Program-made: the position numbers and the translations under genes | Shown here: one piece after another, positions 1 to 6,438 of the stretch | Layout: the number at the start of each line of letters is the position of its first letter | Numbering within the stretch: the first letter of the stretch is position 1 | Notes under the pieces: model-generated | Database searches by the model: none | What the model saw: the letters and a program-made list of their open reading frames with translations, nothing else | Told to the model about the DNA's origin: nothing | Source of the DNA: JACRPI01 sp041671005 | GTDB taxonomy: Archaea > Nanobdellota > Nanobdellia > Woesearchaeales > DSVV01 | Assembly (NCBI GenBank): GCA_041671005.1 | Contig: JBAZCJ010000027.1 | Coordinates: 1-14,767, forward strand | Length of the DNA: 14,767 nucleotides | Direction of reading: 5' to 3'

Positions 1-1113
1 AAAGATCTAATAGGTATAGCTCAAACAGGAACAGGTAAAACTGCTGCATTTGTATTGCCTATTCTCCAGCAGATGACTGAGAAATATCCTCGAGTGCTTC
101 GTGTATTGGTGCTTGCACCGACGCGAGAATTGACAGCACAGATTGGTGAAAGTTTTGCTGCTTATGGTCAGTTTCTTAAATTTAAACATACAGTTATTTT
201 TGGCGGTGTTGGTCAAGGACCACAAGTTAATGCTGTATCGAAGGGTGTTGATATTGTCGTTGCAACACCTGGGAGGTTACTTGATTTAATGAACCAAGGA
301 AGGGTAAATTTGAAAGATGTTGAATTTTTTGTTTTGGATGAAGCTGATAGAATGCTTGATATGGGATTTATTCATGATATTAAAAAAATTATTGTAAAAT
401 TACCGCAGAAAAGACAATCACTTTTTTTCTCTGCAACGATGCCGCCACAGGTTAGTCAGCTTGCGAATCAATTATTAAAAAATCCAGTTCGTGTTGAAGT
501 TACACCACAAGCGACCACTGTTGAACGTACTAAACAATGTATATTTTTTGTTGATTCAAATGCTAAAGAAAAATTGTTATTGGAGCTTTTGTTACAAAAA
601 CATCTTACTCGTGTCTTAGTTTTTACTCGGACAAAGCATCGAGCAAATAAAGTTGCATTCTTTTTAAACAGCCATAATATTAATGCTGTTGCAATTCATG
701 GAAACAAATCGCAAGGTGCTCGAACACAAGCGCTTCAAAGTTTCAAATCAGGCAGAACAAAAGTTTTAGTTGCAACAGATATTGCTGCACGTGGCATTGA
801 TGTTGATGATATTTCTCATGTTATTAATTTTGAACTTCCTAATGAATCTGAAAGTTATGTTCATCGAATTGGCAGAACTGCGCGAGCAGGAGCAGAAGGT
901 ACAGCGTATTCTTTTTGTGCTGCTGACGAACGAGATTTTCTGAGGGATATTGAACGATTAATCCGATTAAAGATAGAGGTTATGCCCCATACATATCATT
1001 CAGATCTTGCACAGAATGCTACAGGTTCAGCTGCACGACCCCCTCCTAAGAATCAAAGAGGAGGATCAAGAAATTTTAGGCCACATCACGGCAGATCTCA
1101 TTTTAGACGATAA
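1..1113 (+). CDS. DEAD-box ATP-dependent RNA helicase, 5'-truncated by window edge
   Basis: ATP-dependent RNA helicase of superfamily 2, expected to remodel RNA duplexes or RNPs in the cytoplasm. The frame is open from base 1, so the true start and the upstream Q motif lie outside the window; 370 residues are visible. Counting from base 1, motif I is AQTGTGKT (7-14), followed by PTRELTAQI (motif Ia), TPGRLLDL (Ib), DEAD at 113-116 (motif II), SAT at 144-146 (III), ARGIDVDDISHVINFELP (V) and HRIGRTARAG at 288-297 (VI). Both RecA-like lobes are therefore present and apparently intact. After about residue 340 comes a basic, Pro/Arg/Gly-rich tail with an RGG element ending in HFRR, typical of RhlE/CsdA-like helicases that use such tails to hold RNA. 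The next gene is convergent, so this is the last gene of its transcript. Family is certain; the particular RNA target cannot be read from sequence. Confidence 0.97.
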   Translation, partial: KDLIGIAQTGTGKTAAFVLPILQQMTEKYPRVLRVLVLAPTRELTAQIGESFAAYGQFLKFKHTVIFGGVGQGPQVNAVSKGVDIVVATPGRLLDLMNQGRVNLKDVEFFVLDEADRMLDMGFIHDIKKIIVKLPQKRQSLFFSATMPPQVSQLANQLLKNPVRVEVTPQATTVERTKQCIFFVDSNAKEKLLLELLLQKHLTRVLVFTRTKHRANKVAFFLNSHNINAVAIHGNKSQGARTQALQSFKSGRTKVLVATDIAARGIDVDDISHVINFELPNESESYVHRIGRTARAGAEGTAYSFCAADERDFLRDIERLIRLKIEVMPHTYHSDLAQNATGSAARPPPKNQRGGSRNFRPHHGRSHFRR

Positions 1114-1210
1114 AGAAAATATTAATTATTTTAGTTTAACTTGATTTTCTACTATTTTTCAATTAGTATTGAATATTTATTGAGAAATATAAAAAAAATA
1201 TTAAAAAGCC

Positions 1211-1378
1211 TTATTCTTTTTTTCTATTATCTTTTTGTTTGCCGAACCAAATATCCCACTTTTCAGACAATCGTGCTTTTTGTTTATTAATATGATATCC
1301 AATATTTTTGACAGTACTTCCAAAATGTGGCCTATTCATTTGTGTCACATTCTTTGACGACATACTTTTGTTACCCAT
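1211..1378 (-). CDS. Small basic hypothetical protein, 55 aa
   Basis: A 55-residue reading frame beginning MGNKSMSSKNVTQ and ending in KQKDNRKKE, followed by TAA. It is supported by an AGGTGA Shine-Dalgarno sequence four bases before the ATG, the same element that precedes rps24e and rps27ae here, and by lying 41 bp downstream of the 192-residue gene on the same strand, as if in one operon. It is lysine/asparagine-rich with a central HFGSTVKNIGYHINKQKAR stretch and a WDIWFGKQ segment; there is no signal peptide, membrane segment or cysteine. No family recognised. It occupies most of the 306-base stretch 1114-1419 that otherwise looks empty; the remainder (1114-1210) is AT-rich trailer between convergent genes, with only a short TTCAAT-TAGT-ATTGAA hairpin at 1158-1173. 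Confidence 0.6.
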   Translation of the reverse strand: MGNKSMSSKNVTQMNRPHFGSTVKNIGYHINKQKARLSEKWDIWFGKQKDNRKKE

Positions 1379-1419
1379 TTGATCACCTGTATTTTTTTAA
1401 GATTACTCCTATAAATAGT

Positions 1420-1998
1420 TTACCATACATCATAATGCTCATTCCCTTTTGTCATGAAATCCATGGTTTCTTTGATAAGATTAATGAGTTCATATGATTT
1501 GAATCGTGTTTTATCTTCCCAGTAGGTTTCAATTTTTTTGCTCCAAAAAAAGTTCACCATAAAATTGAGAAGTGTTTTATGAAATTTGGAATATGCATAA
1601 CGTTCGCTAAAATCACAGAGGACGTCTTGTGTAACGCGGATAAGCATTAACCCTTTGTTAAGTATTTTTTTCTCCCCATCTTTCATAACTTCTATCGGAT
1701 GGACATCTTGAAATTGAAAATGGATGTTCATAGTAATCATGACAAACTCGTTTCCTTTTTTTTCACAAGCCCAGTCAAATGAACGTTCTTTTCCACCTGT
1801 TGGAAGAGTAATGCTTTTGTATTTTGATTCATGTACTTCAAATCCTCTCATTAAGAGCCAGTCATGAATTATTTGATATAATTCTTGTAAATCAAAAACT
1901 CCTTTGTATCGTATGACTTCATGAAGAAAATTTGCACCTACTACAGTGGTACTTGTTTGGCCTTTGTCATATGTTGGCTTACGTGTAAATCCTTCCAT
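1420..1998 (-). CDS. Conserved-looking hypothetical protein, 192 aa
   Basis: I do not recognise the family. The protein is soluble, with no signal peptide or membrane helix. Residues about 35-55 read FDLQELYQIIHDWLLMRGFE, an amphipathic helix, followed by alternating beta-like segments (SFDWACEKKGNEFVMITMNI; HFQFQDVHPIEVM; GLMLIRVTQDVLCDF) and a helical C-terminus rich in aromatics (LLNFMVNFFWSKKIETYWED, then a Lys/Glu helix). The mixture of strands with conserved-looking W, Y and D residues resembles a compact alpha/beta domain rather than random sequence. The start at the ATG at 1998 fits a TATA-like element 27 nt upstream (2021-2030) and no SD, so a nearly leaderless transcript is likely. 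The 55-residue gene follows on the same strand. Possibly a lineage-restricted archaeal family; function unknown. Confidence 0.75.
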   Translation of the reverse strand: MEGFTRKPTYDKGQTSTTVVGANFLHEVIRYKGVFDLQELYQIIHDWLLMRGFEVHESKYKSITLPTGGKERSFDWACEKKGNEFVMITMNIHFQFQDVHPIEVMKDGEKKILNKGLMLIRVTQDVLCDFSERYAYSKFHKTLLNFMVNFFWSKKIETYWEDKTRFKSYELINLIKETMDFMTKGNEHYDVW

Positions 1999-2020
1999 AA
2001 CTATTTTTAAGAAAAGGTGA

Positions 2021-2030
2021 GATATAAATC
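2021..2030 (-). promoter_or_regulatory. TATA-like box for the 192-aa gene
   Basis: Reads GATTTATATC on the minus strand, centred about 27 nt before the ATG at 1998. There is no SD before that ATG, which fits an archaeal leaderless promoter. Confidence 0.5.
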
Positions 2031-2073
2031 TTGCTGAAAAATAAAGAAAATTATTTTTTGTAATCTATTTTAT

Positions 2074-3165
2074 TTATTTTCCTTGAACAGCACTAAGATA
2101 TGTTGTTTGCTCGCGCATTTGTGCTTTTTGGTATTGTTGTAATCGTTCAGGAATTTGTCGGATTGCATGTAAAATGTCTGCTAAGCCAACTTTGGTACCG
2201 TTGGTTGTATAATGATAATGATTTCCCATGTTTCTTCCAGTAGTTAGATCTTTCTGTGGAACAGCTGTTTCGTTTAATGAGTATAAACATCCTTCGGACG
2301 GATTTCTTTGTAACATAAACATTCTTGCTGATTCTAATAAACCTAAAGCAGAACCACTGACATCGTTTAATGGGGTATTAGCAGGATTATAGTCTAATTT
2401 TACATTGAAAGATATTTCTATTAAAGAATCATTTAAGAATCTATAAGTAACTTGAATATTTGAACCACTATAGTTTTGTGCTCCTGTTGAATTTACATTT
2501 TTATGACTTGTAAGGTACCCTAAATCAACAGAAATAGTGATTTTTTCTTCTTTTGCAGATGTGTAACTATCTTTTAAAAATCTTTGCCACAATGTTGGAA
2601 AAGGTAATTCCTTATTTTGAACACTTTTTCCATCAATTAAGTTATATGTAATATTAATATCTGGAACAAATGTTGTACCTGCATTCATTCCTTGTAATTT
2701 TGTTGTATATGCAGAATGATGTCTTATTGTTTTTTTGGGTGTTTGTACAGTAGAATTACTGCTTCCTGGTCCTTTGTATGCTTTAGGATTTGCTTTGACT
2801 GCAGTAGCAATTGAAAGTAGGATTCTTTCTAATTCAGATGCAGCTTGTTCTTTTAAGTCAAGAACACTTTCTTGTGCTTTAACTAATGCTTGGGAAATAG
2901 GTTCTTCATAAACACGTTCTGCTAACCCTTGTGCAACTATATCTAAAGGTAAATTACGTAATATTCCTGCAATAGCTACTTCTGTTCCAGCTGCTTCTGT
3001 TGCTTCTCTATTATCATGTAATCGTGTTGCTTCTGTTTGTGCGAGAACATATAATTCAAGACGTTCTAATTGATCAGAACTTAATCTTGTTAATTCCTGA
3101 TGAATATCTGTAGTTTTAGCTAAAGCTAATGGTGTTCTTCTAACTTGTACTAATGCATCAGTCAT
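2074..3165 (-). CDS. Hypothetical protein with N-terminal helical region, 363 aa
   Basis: No family recognised. Residues about 20-130 are strongly helical and Ala/Glu/Leu-rich (for example QLERLELYVLAQTEATRLHD and LKEQAASELERILLSIATAV), consistent with a coiled coil or helical bundle. A Ser/Thr/Pro/Lys linker follows (about 130-150, GPGSSNSTVQTPKK). The rest is Thr/Asn-rich and beta-like (INITYNLIDG, KITISVDLGYLTSH, IQVTYRFLNDSLIEISFNVK), ending in another helix with Gln-rich LQQYQKAQ. There is no signal peptide, membrane helix or cysteine pattern. The architecture, a helical oligomerisation region followed by a beta domain, resembles structural or partner-binding proteins, but this is only a shape argument. 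The ATG at 3165 has a TATA-like element about 30 nt upstream and no SD. It is transcribed divergently from the PIN gene. Confidence 0.7.
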   Translation of the reverse strand: MTDALVQVRRTPLALAKTTDIHQELTRLSSDQLERLELYVLAQTEATRLHDNREATEAAGTEVAIAGILRNLPLDIVAQGLAERVYEEPISQALVKAQESVLDLKEQAASELERILLSIATAVKANPKAYKGPGSSNSTVQTPKKTIRHHSAYTTKLQGMNAGTTFVPDINITYNLIDGKSVQNKELPFPTLWQRFLKDSYTSAKEEKITISVDLGYLTSHKNVNSTGAQNYSGSNIQVTYRFLNDSLIEISFNVKLDYNPANTPLNDVSGSALGLLESARMFMLQRNPSEGCLYSLNETAVPQKDLTTGRNMGNHYHYTTNGTKVGLADILHAIRQIPERLQQYQKAQMREQTTYLSAVQGK

Positions 3166-3190
3166 TGTAATCTACAGTAATTGGCATTGA

Positions 3191-3200
3191 TTTATATATT
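3191..3200 (-). promoter_or_regulatory. TATA-like box for the 363-aa gene
   Basis: Reads AATATATAAA on the minus strand about 30 nt before the ATG at 3165. It lies in the 113-bp divergent intergenic region shared with the PIN gene. Confidence 0.5.
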
Positions 3201-3244
3201 TTGCTCAACTTTTATCACTTTTAAGTAGTTAACTAGCTCACAGG

Positions 3245-3256
3245 TATATTTATATA
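3245..3256 (+). promoter_or_regulatory. TATA-like box for the PIN-rpo7 operon
   Basis: TATATTTATATA centred about 28 nt before the ATG at 3279. No SD precedes that ATG, so the first gene of the operon is probably leaderless while the following genes carry SDs. Confidence 0.55.
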
Positions 3257-3278
3257 CTTCTATTCATTTTTTCATGAT

Positions 3279-3653
3279 ATGAAAAATGTCATTCTTGATA
3301 CTAATTTTCTTATGGTTCCAGCAGAGTTAAAAGTAGATATTTTCACAGAAATAGATCGTATTTTCCACGATAAAGTCCAGTTTTTTATTCTCGATAAGTC
3401 ATTTGGGGAATTAGATAAAATAGCTGAAACAGGCCGTCAAAAAGAGAAATTAGCAGTTAAAATGACAAAATCCCTTTTAAAAACACAAAATATTAAAATA
3501 CTCAGCTGCGACCATGAAGGAAGTGTTGACGATATACTTGTCAAGCTGTCAAAAGACTATATTGTTGCAACGCAGGATAAAGAGTTAAAACAGCGTATTC
3601 AGCACAATATTTTATCTGTTAGGCAGAGGAAATATGTTATATTTAAGGAGTAG
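3279..3653 (+). CDS. PIN-domain protein (Fcf1/VapC9-like putative RNase)
   Basis: A 124-residue single PIN domain, a metal-dependent ribonuclease fold. The N-terminal NVILDTNFLM carries the first acidic ligand (Asp7). Further candidates in the usual spacing are Glu44 (in DKSFGELDK), Asp84/Asp85 (GSVDDILVK) and Asp100 (IVATQDKELK). The ILDTNFL...ATQDKELKQR pattern is that of the archaeal Fcf1/Utp24-like proteins rather than of plasmid toxin VapC, and no antitoxin gene is adjacent. In many archaea a gene of this type sits directly before rpo7 (rpoE') and spt4, as here, which argues for a housekeeping role, possibly in rRNA maturation. Its TAG stop overlaps the SD of rpo7, so the two are co-transcribed. 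Fold assignment is secure; the RNA substrate is inferred. Confidence 0.88.
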   Translation: MKNVILDTNFLMVPAELKVDIFTEIDRIFHDKVQFFILDKSFGELDKIAETGRQKEKLAVKMTKSLLKTQNIKILSCDHEGSVDDILVKLSKDYIVATQDKELKQRIQHNILSVRQRKYVIFKE

Positions 3654-3665
3654 GAGGCTTTTAAA

Positions 3666-4226
3666 ATGTTTTACAAAGTAGTTGTCAATGATTATGTTCG
3701 AGTTGCTCCAGCGTTTCTCGGATTGGATATCAAGGATGCAATCGTCAAGCAAGTAAAAAAGAAATACGACGGATACATGTCCAAAGATTTGGGTATTGTC
3801 ATTGATGTTCCAGGGGTTAAAGATATCAAAGAAGGAGTTATCATCCCAGGAGACGGCGCTCCACACTATGAAACTCAGTTTGAGCTTCTCATTTACCGAC
3901 CTGAAATGCAGGAAGTTGTTATGGGTAAAATAAAAGATATTGCAGACTTCGGTGCATTCCTCACTATTGGTCCAATTGAAGGTATGATTCACGTCAGTCA
4001 AACAATGGATGATTTTGTTTCCTTTGGTAAAGATAAAGTTCTTATTGGAAAAGAAACAAAGCGTTCATTAAAAGTTGGCGATGTTTGTAAAGCAAAAATA
4101 ATTGCAATTTCATTTAAGGAAGCAAATAATCCAAAATTAGGATTAACAATGCGTCAGCCAGGCCTTGGCAAATTAGAATGGGCAGATGAGCCTCCAAAAG
4201 ACGCAGCAGCAAAAAAAGCAAAATAA
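3666..4226 (+). CDS. rpo7: DNA-directed RNA polymerase subunit Rpo7 (RpoE')
   Basis: Rpo7, the homologue of eukaryotic Rpb7, forms the RNA polymerase stalk with Rpo4 and contacts emerging RNA and initiation factors. The 186 residues match the family length. The N-terminal tip domain (about 1-80) begins MFYKVVVNDYVRVAPAFLG and includes GIVIDVPGVKDIKEGVIIPG. An S1/OB-fold domain follows from about 82 (EVVMGKIKDIADFGAFLTIG, then EGMIHVSQTMDD and KLGLTMRQPGLG). The tail is Lys/Ala-rich. The start is fixed by GGAGG at 3653-3657, eight bases upstream, overlapping the PIN stop. spt4 follows after nine bases. The partner Rpo4 is not in this window. Confidence 0.97.
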   Translation: MFYKVVVNDYVRVAPAFLGLDIKDAIVKQVKKKYDGYMSKDLGIVIDVPGVKDIKEGVIIPGDGAPHYETQFELLIYRPEMQEVVMGKIKDIADFGAFLTIGPIEGMIHVSQTMDDFVSFGKDKVLIGKETKRSLKVGDVCKAKIIAISFKEANNPKLGLTMRQPGLGKLEWADEPPKDAAAKKAK

Positions 4227-4235
4227 GAGGTCAAA

Positions 4236-4421
4236 ATGAAAAAAAAAGTGTGCAAATCATGCAAAATTTTTGTAGAAGGCAATGAATGTCCTATTTGTAA
4301 GGGCGGCTTATTTTCAGAAAGTTGGAATGGACGAATGACATTTTTTGATGTCAGTAAATCTTTTATTGCAAAACAAGTAGGCATACACCAGAAAGGAGAG
4401 TATGTTATTAAAGTAAAATAA
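4236..4421 (+). CDS. spt4: Transcription elongation factor Spt4 (RpoE'')
   Basis: A 61-residue zinc-binding elongation factor that pairs with Spt5/NusG and keeps the RNA polymerase clamp closed. The four zinc ligands are intact: Cys6 and Cys9 (CKSC), Cys18 and Cys21 (CPIC). The FSESWNGRMTFFDVSKSFIAKQ segment that follows is the usual Spt4 core, and the length is normal for archaea. A GAGGT SD lies a few bases before the ATG. It sits between rpo7 and rps24e as in many archaea. Its intact cysteines contrast with the degenerate zinc ribbon in S27ae two genes on. Confidence 0.95.
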   Translation: MKKKVCKSCKIFVEGNECPICKGGLFSESWNGRMTFFDVSKSFIAKQVGIHQKGEYVIKVK

Positions 4422-4438
4422 ATGGATAGGTGAATACG

Positions 4439-4762
4439 ATGATGAGTATTGAAGTAAAAAAACAAAATAAATTACCTCTTCTTAACAGAGAACGAGTTAC
4501 AGGATACGTTCATTATGATGGTGTTACACCTTCACGATTGGATATAAAAAAAGAACTTGCAAAAAAAATTAATGTAAAAGAAGGAAACGTTGTTGTTCGA
4601 CATGTGTATGGAAAATATGGCACACAACATTCAAAGCTTATTGCGCACATCTATAATGATGAAGCATCAATGAAAAAATACGAACCGCACAATTTATTGG
4701 TCAAAAATGGTCTTGCTGCACCTATTGATAAAACTGCTGCAGGTACTGAAGAAAAAAAATAG
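4439..4762 (+). CDS. rps24e: 30S ribosomal protein S24e
   Basis: Small-subunit ribosomal protein of the archaeal/eukaryotic S24e family. The core pattern NKLPLLNRERVTGYVHYDGVTPSR...IKKELAKKINVKEGNVVVRHVYGKYGTQHSKLIAHIY is characteristic, and about 107 residues is normal. Start choice: an in-frame GTG at 4430 lies inside the AGGTGA SD (4428-4433), so it cannot be the start served by that SD. The ATG at 4439 is five bases after the SD, the same spacing as in rps27ae; the immediately following ATG at 4442 is also possible. The C-terminal tail is Lys/Glu-rich, as often in this family. It is co-transcribed with spt4 upstream and rps27ae downstream (nine bases). Confidence 0.95.
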   Translation: MMSIEVKKQNKLPLLNRERVTGYVHYDGVTPSRLDIKKELAKKINVKEGNVVVRHVYGKYGTQHSKLIAHIYNDEASMKKYEPHNLLVKNGLAAPIDKTAAGTEEKK

Positions 4763-4771
4763 GTGAACTGA

Positions 4772-4972
4772 ATGGCAGAAGCAAAAGTAACTAAAAAGAA
4801 ATCGCATGGATCAAAATTATACAAAGCATATAAAGTTGAAGGAAATTCAGTTGTTCGATTAAAAAAATATTCCCCAAAAGCAGGGACAGGATTTTTTATG
4901 GCAGAACATAAAGATAGACGTTCTTGTGGTAAAACAGGATATATGGAGAAAAAAACAGAATCAAAAAAATAA
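4772..4972 (+). CDS. rps27ae: 30S ribosomal protein S27ae, zinc ribbon degenerate
   Basis: Small-subunit protein S27ae (66 residues), last gene of the operon. The family signature GxFMAxHKDRxxCGKxGY is plain at residues 38-57. Canonical S27ae carries a four-cysteine zinc ribbon (CPxCG ... CGKCGY). Here the positions read Ser34, Ala37, Cys52 and Thr55, so only one cysteine remains and zinc binding by this motif is not possible. The rest of the protein is well conserved, the SD (AGGTGA, five bases before the ATG) is good and the frame is open, so this looks like a functional zinc-independent variant rather than a decaying gene. The N-terminal extension is basic (VTKKKSHGSKLYKAYK), as expected for an rRNA-binding protein. 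Confidence 0.93.
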   Translation: MAEAKVTKKKSHGSKLYKAYKVEGNSVVRLKKYSPKAGTGFFMAEHKDRRSCGKTGYMEKKTESKK

Positions 4973-4979
4973 AATAAGT

Positions 4980-5033
4980 ATTTTTAATTTTATCTTCTTT
5001 TTATTATTATTTTCATCTTTTTATTCGTTCTTC
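4980..5033 (+). terminator. T-rich transcription terminator of the rpo7-S27ae operon
   Basis: Several runs of four to five T interrupted by single bases follow the S27ae stop codon by a few nucleotides, the usual archaeal intrinsic terminator form. It overlaps the 3' end of the convergent surface-protein gene. Confidence 0.45.
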
Positions 5034-6256
5034 TTGTTGACAATATTCTTCAGCAATTGTAAAAGCTTCATTATACATGCTGAATGTTTCTATTCCTAAT
5101 CTGTTTGGTTCAGAATTATATTCGTTTTTCCAGATGTCAACAACCTCTTGGTATGTTGCATATTTGATGTATCCTGCATCAGCAAGAGGTTTTAATTCTT
5201 CTAATATCTCTTGTACGCCTTCGTTAACATCAACTTGTTCTCCGCCATCATCATTATTTGCCTTATCTTGGAAGTGGATAGATGCAGTATATATTTTTCC
5301 TGAAGGTACTTCTCCATTCTGTATTTTTCAACAAGCTCTTTAATGTATTCTCCATCTTTCACAACAATAGGAGCTCCGCTTGCATGTGTTGTACCTAACC
5401 CATTTTGATTATGTGGATATCCTTGGCCAACGTAGACAATTGTTCCAGTAGGATCATTTTCACTAAATTCTTCTCCAGGAATCCAAACTCCTGAGGAAAA
5501 ATCATCCCAATAATGACCGCCCATTGCAGGTACTGCTAAAATGGTTGGTTTCCATTGTGCTTCAGAGTAGACATCTCCATAAATGTAACCATCATCATGA
5601 AGATCAATAACGTTTTGCCAATTATTGTACACAATTTCATTACCCTCACATTCAAGAGCAGCTACGCCGCCAATAACTCCTGTGGGAGTCATATCATTAA
5701 GTTCAAATAAATGTGCGATGTCTGCATAATTATATTGTGTTAAGTGAGTATGAGGATCAGCACTAAAGCCTAAGTCTTCAGTCATATACTCAAGAATGTG
5801 CTTATCATTTGTTGTATCCCACAGATCCTCTGTTTCATATTCGCTCATTGCTAATAAAACGCCCCAATCACTCTGCCAATTTAATTTTGCACCGTATTCA
5901 TGAATAATTTGTAATCGTTCTAAAAGATCAGTTCTGTATTCAATGTATCTTTCCTTAGTGCCAACATTAGTGTTCCAAGATTCTTCATTATGAGTATATA
6001 TTGTAACATAAACGGGTGTTTTTCCGTCGTACACATACGTTCTTTCAGCAGTTGGATCTTCTTCGGTAAGATTTGGATCATTAGAGGTTTCACAATCTTC
6101 AGGACAGCTTCCTCTCTCGTTTTCATGAGCATCGCAGATATTATTGCCGCAGAGTGCAATTCCTTCTGAAGGTTGTTCATTCTCTTCAGAGCAGCTGTTA
6201 ACAGTTATAATCAAAATAAATAAACAGATTGTAAATATATGTAATTGCATTTTCAT
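5013..6256 (-). CDS. Secreted lipoprotein with putative carbohydrate-active barrel, frameshifted
   Basis: Exported protein of about 414 residues when one missing base is restored. The signal sequence MKMQLHIFTICLFILIITVN ends at Cys22 (VNSC), a possible lipobox. Next come Cys36, Cys41, Cys51 and Cys55 in a CGNxICxxxEN...CPxDC pattern common in surface proteins of DPANN-type genomes. A catalytic-looking domain follows from about 80 (PVYVTIYTHNEESW, then DPHTHLTQYNYADIAHLFE with His169 and His171, and SGVWIPGEEF). It resembles polysaccharide deacetylase-like barrels, but this is a weak call. The start is the ATG at 6256: AGGTGG ends five bases before it, and the GTG at 6265 lies inside that SD. 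Near 5324-5328 the frame breaks. The -1 frame continues with sensible protein (VPSGKIYTASIHFQDKAN ... YIKYATYQEVVDIWKNEY) to a TGA at 5013-5015. Without the fix, translation ends at 5201 after a nonsense tail. Confidence 0.75.
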
Positions 6257-6330
6257 GATAACCACCTTTTTGTATACTTCTTTTTTTATCTCTTATATGT
6301 TTTTCGAAAGTAACTTTTATAAACACAAGT

Positions 6331-6348
6331 TAGTTTTTCTAAAAACTA
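6331..6348. repeat. 18-bp perfect palindrome in divergent intergenic region
   Basis: TAGTTTTT-CT-AAAAACTA, two perfect 8-bp arms with a 2-bp spacer, placed between the divergently transcribed lipoprotein and decarboxylase genes, 91 bp before the decarboxylase ATG. Symmetry and position suit a dimeric regulator site, but a chance AT-rich palindrome is possible. Confidence 0.4.
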
Positions 6349-6400
6349 TTGTTCGTAAATATAATCTAAAATACGGTACAAAAAAATTCAAAATGCAAAC

Positions 6401-6410
6401 ATATTTAAAC
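6401..6410 (+). promoter_or_regulatory. TATA-like box for the decarboxylase-agmatinase operon
   Basis: ATATTTAAAC about 33 nt before the ATG at 6439. No SD precedes the ATG, implying a leaderless or very short-leader transcript. Confidence 0.5.
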
Positions 6411-6438
6411 AAATATTCCATTATTTTTAAAAAATAAA

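Noticed and set aside
1158..1173. TTCAAT-TAGT-ATTGAA hairpin between convergent genes as a terminator
   Set aside because: Six-base AT-only stem with no adjacent T-run; too weak to annotate.
2058..3174. TTGTAATCTA occurs just after and just before the 363-aa gene (2058-2067 and 3165-3174), like a target-site duplication
   Set aside because: Ten bases of AT-rich sequence, no transposase and no terminal inverted repeats; one copy lies across the start codon region. Chance is sufficient.
3279..3653. Toxin-antitoxin reading of the PIN gene
   Set aside because: No antitoxin neighbour; the gene is fused into the conserved rpo7-spt4 operon context and resembles Fcf1-type PIN proteins.
3612..4001. 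Minus-strand open frame opposite rpo7
   Set aside because: Lies entirely antisense to clearly coding PIN/rpo7 sequence, with no SD or promoter.
5077..5343. Plus-strand open frame opposite the 3' end of the surface-protein gene
   Set aside because: Composition is that of an antisense shadow; the minus strand has coherent protein sequence here once the frameshift is allowed for.
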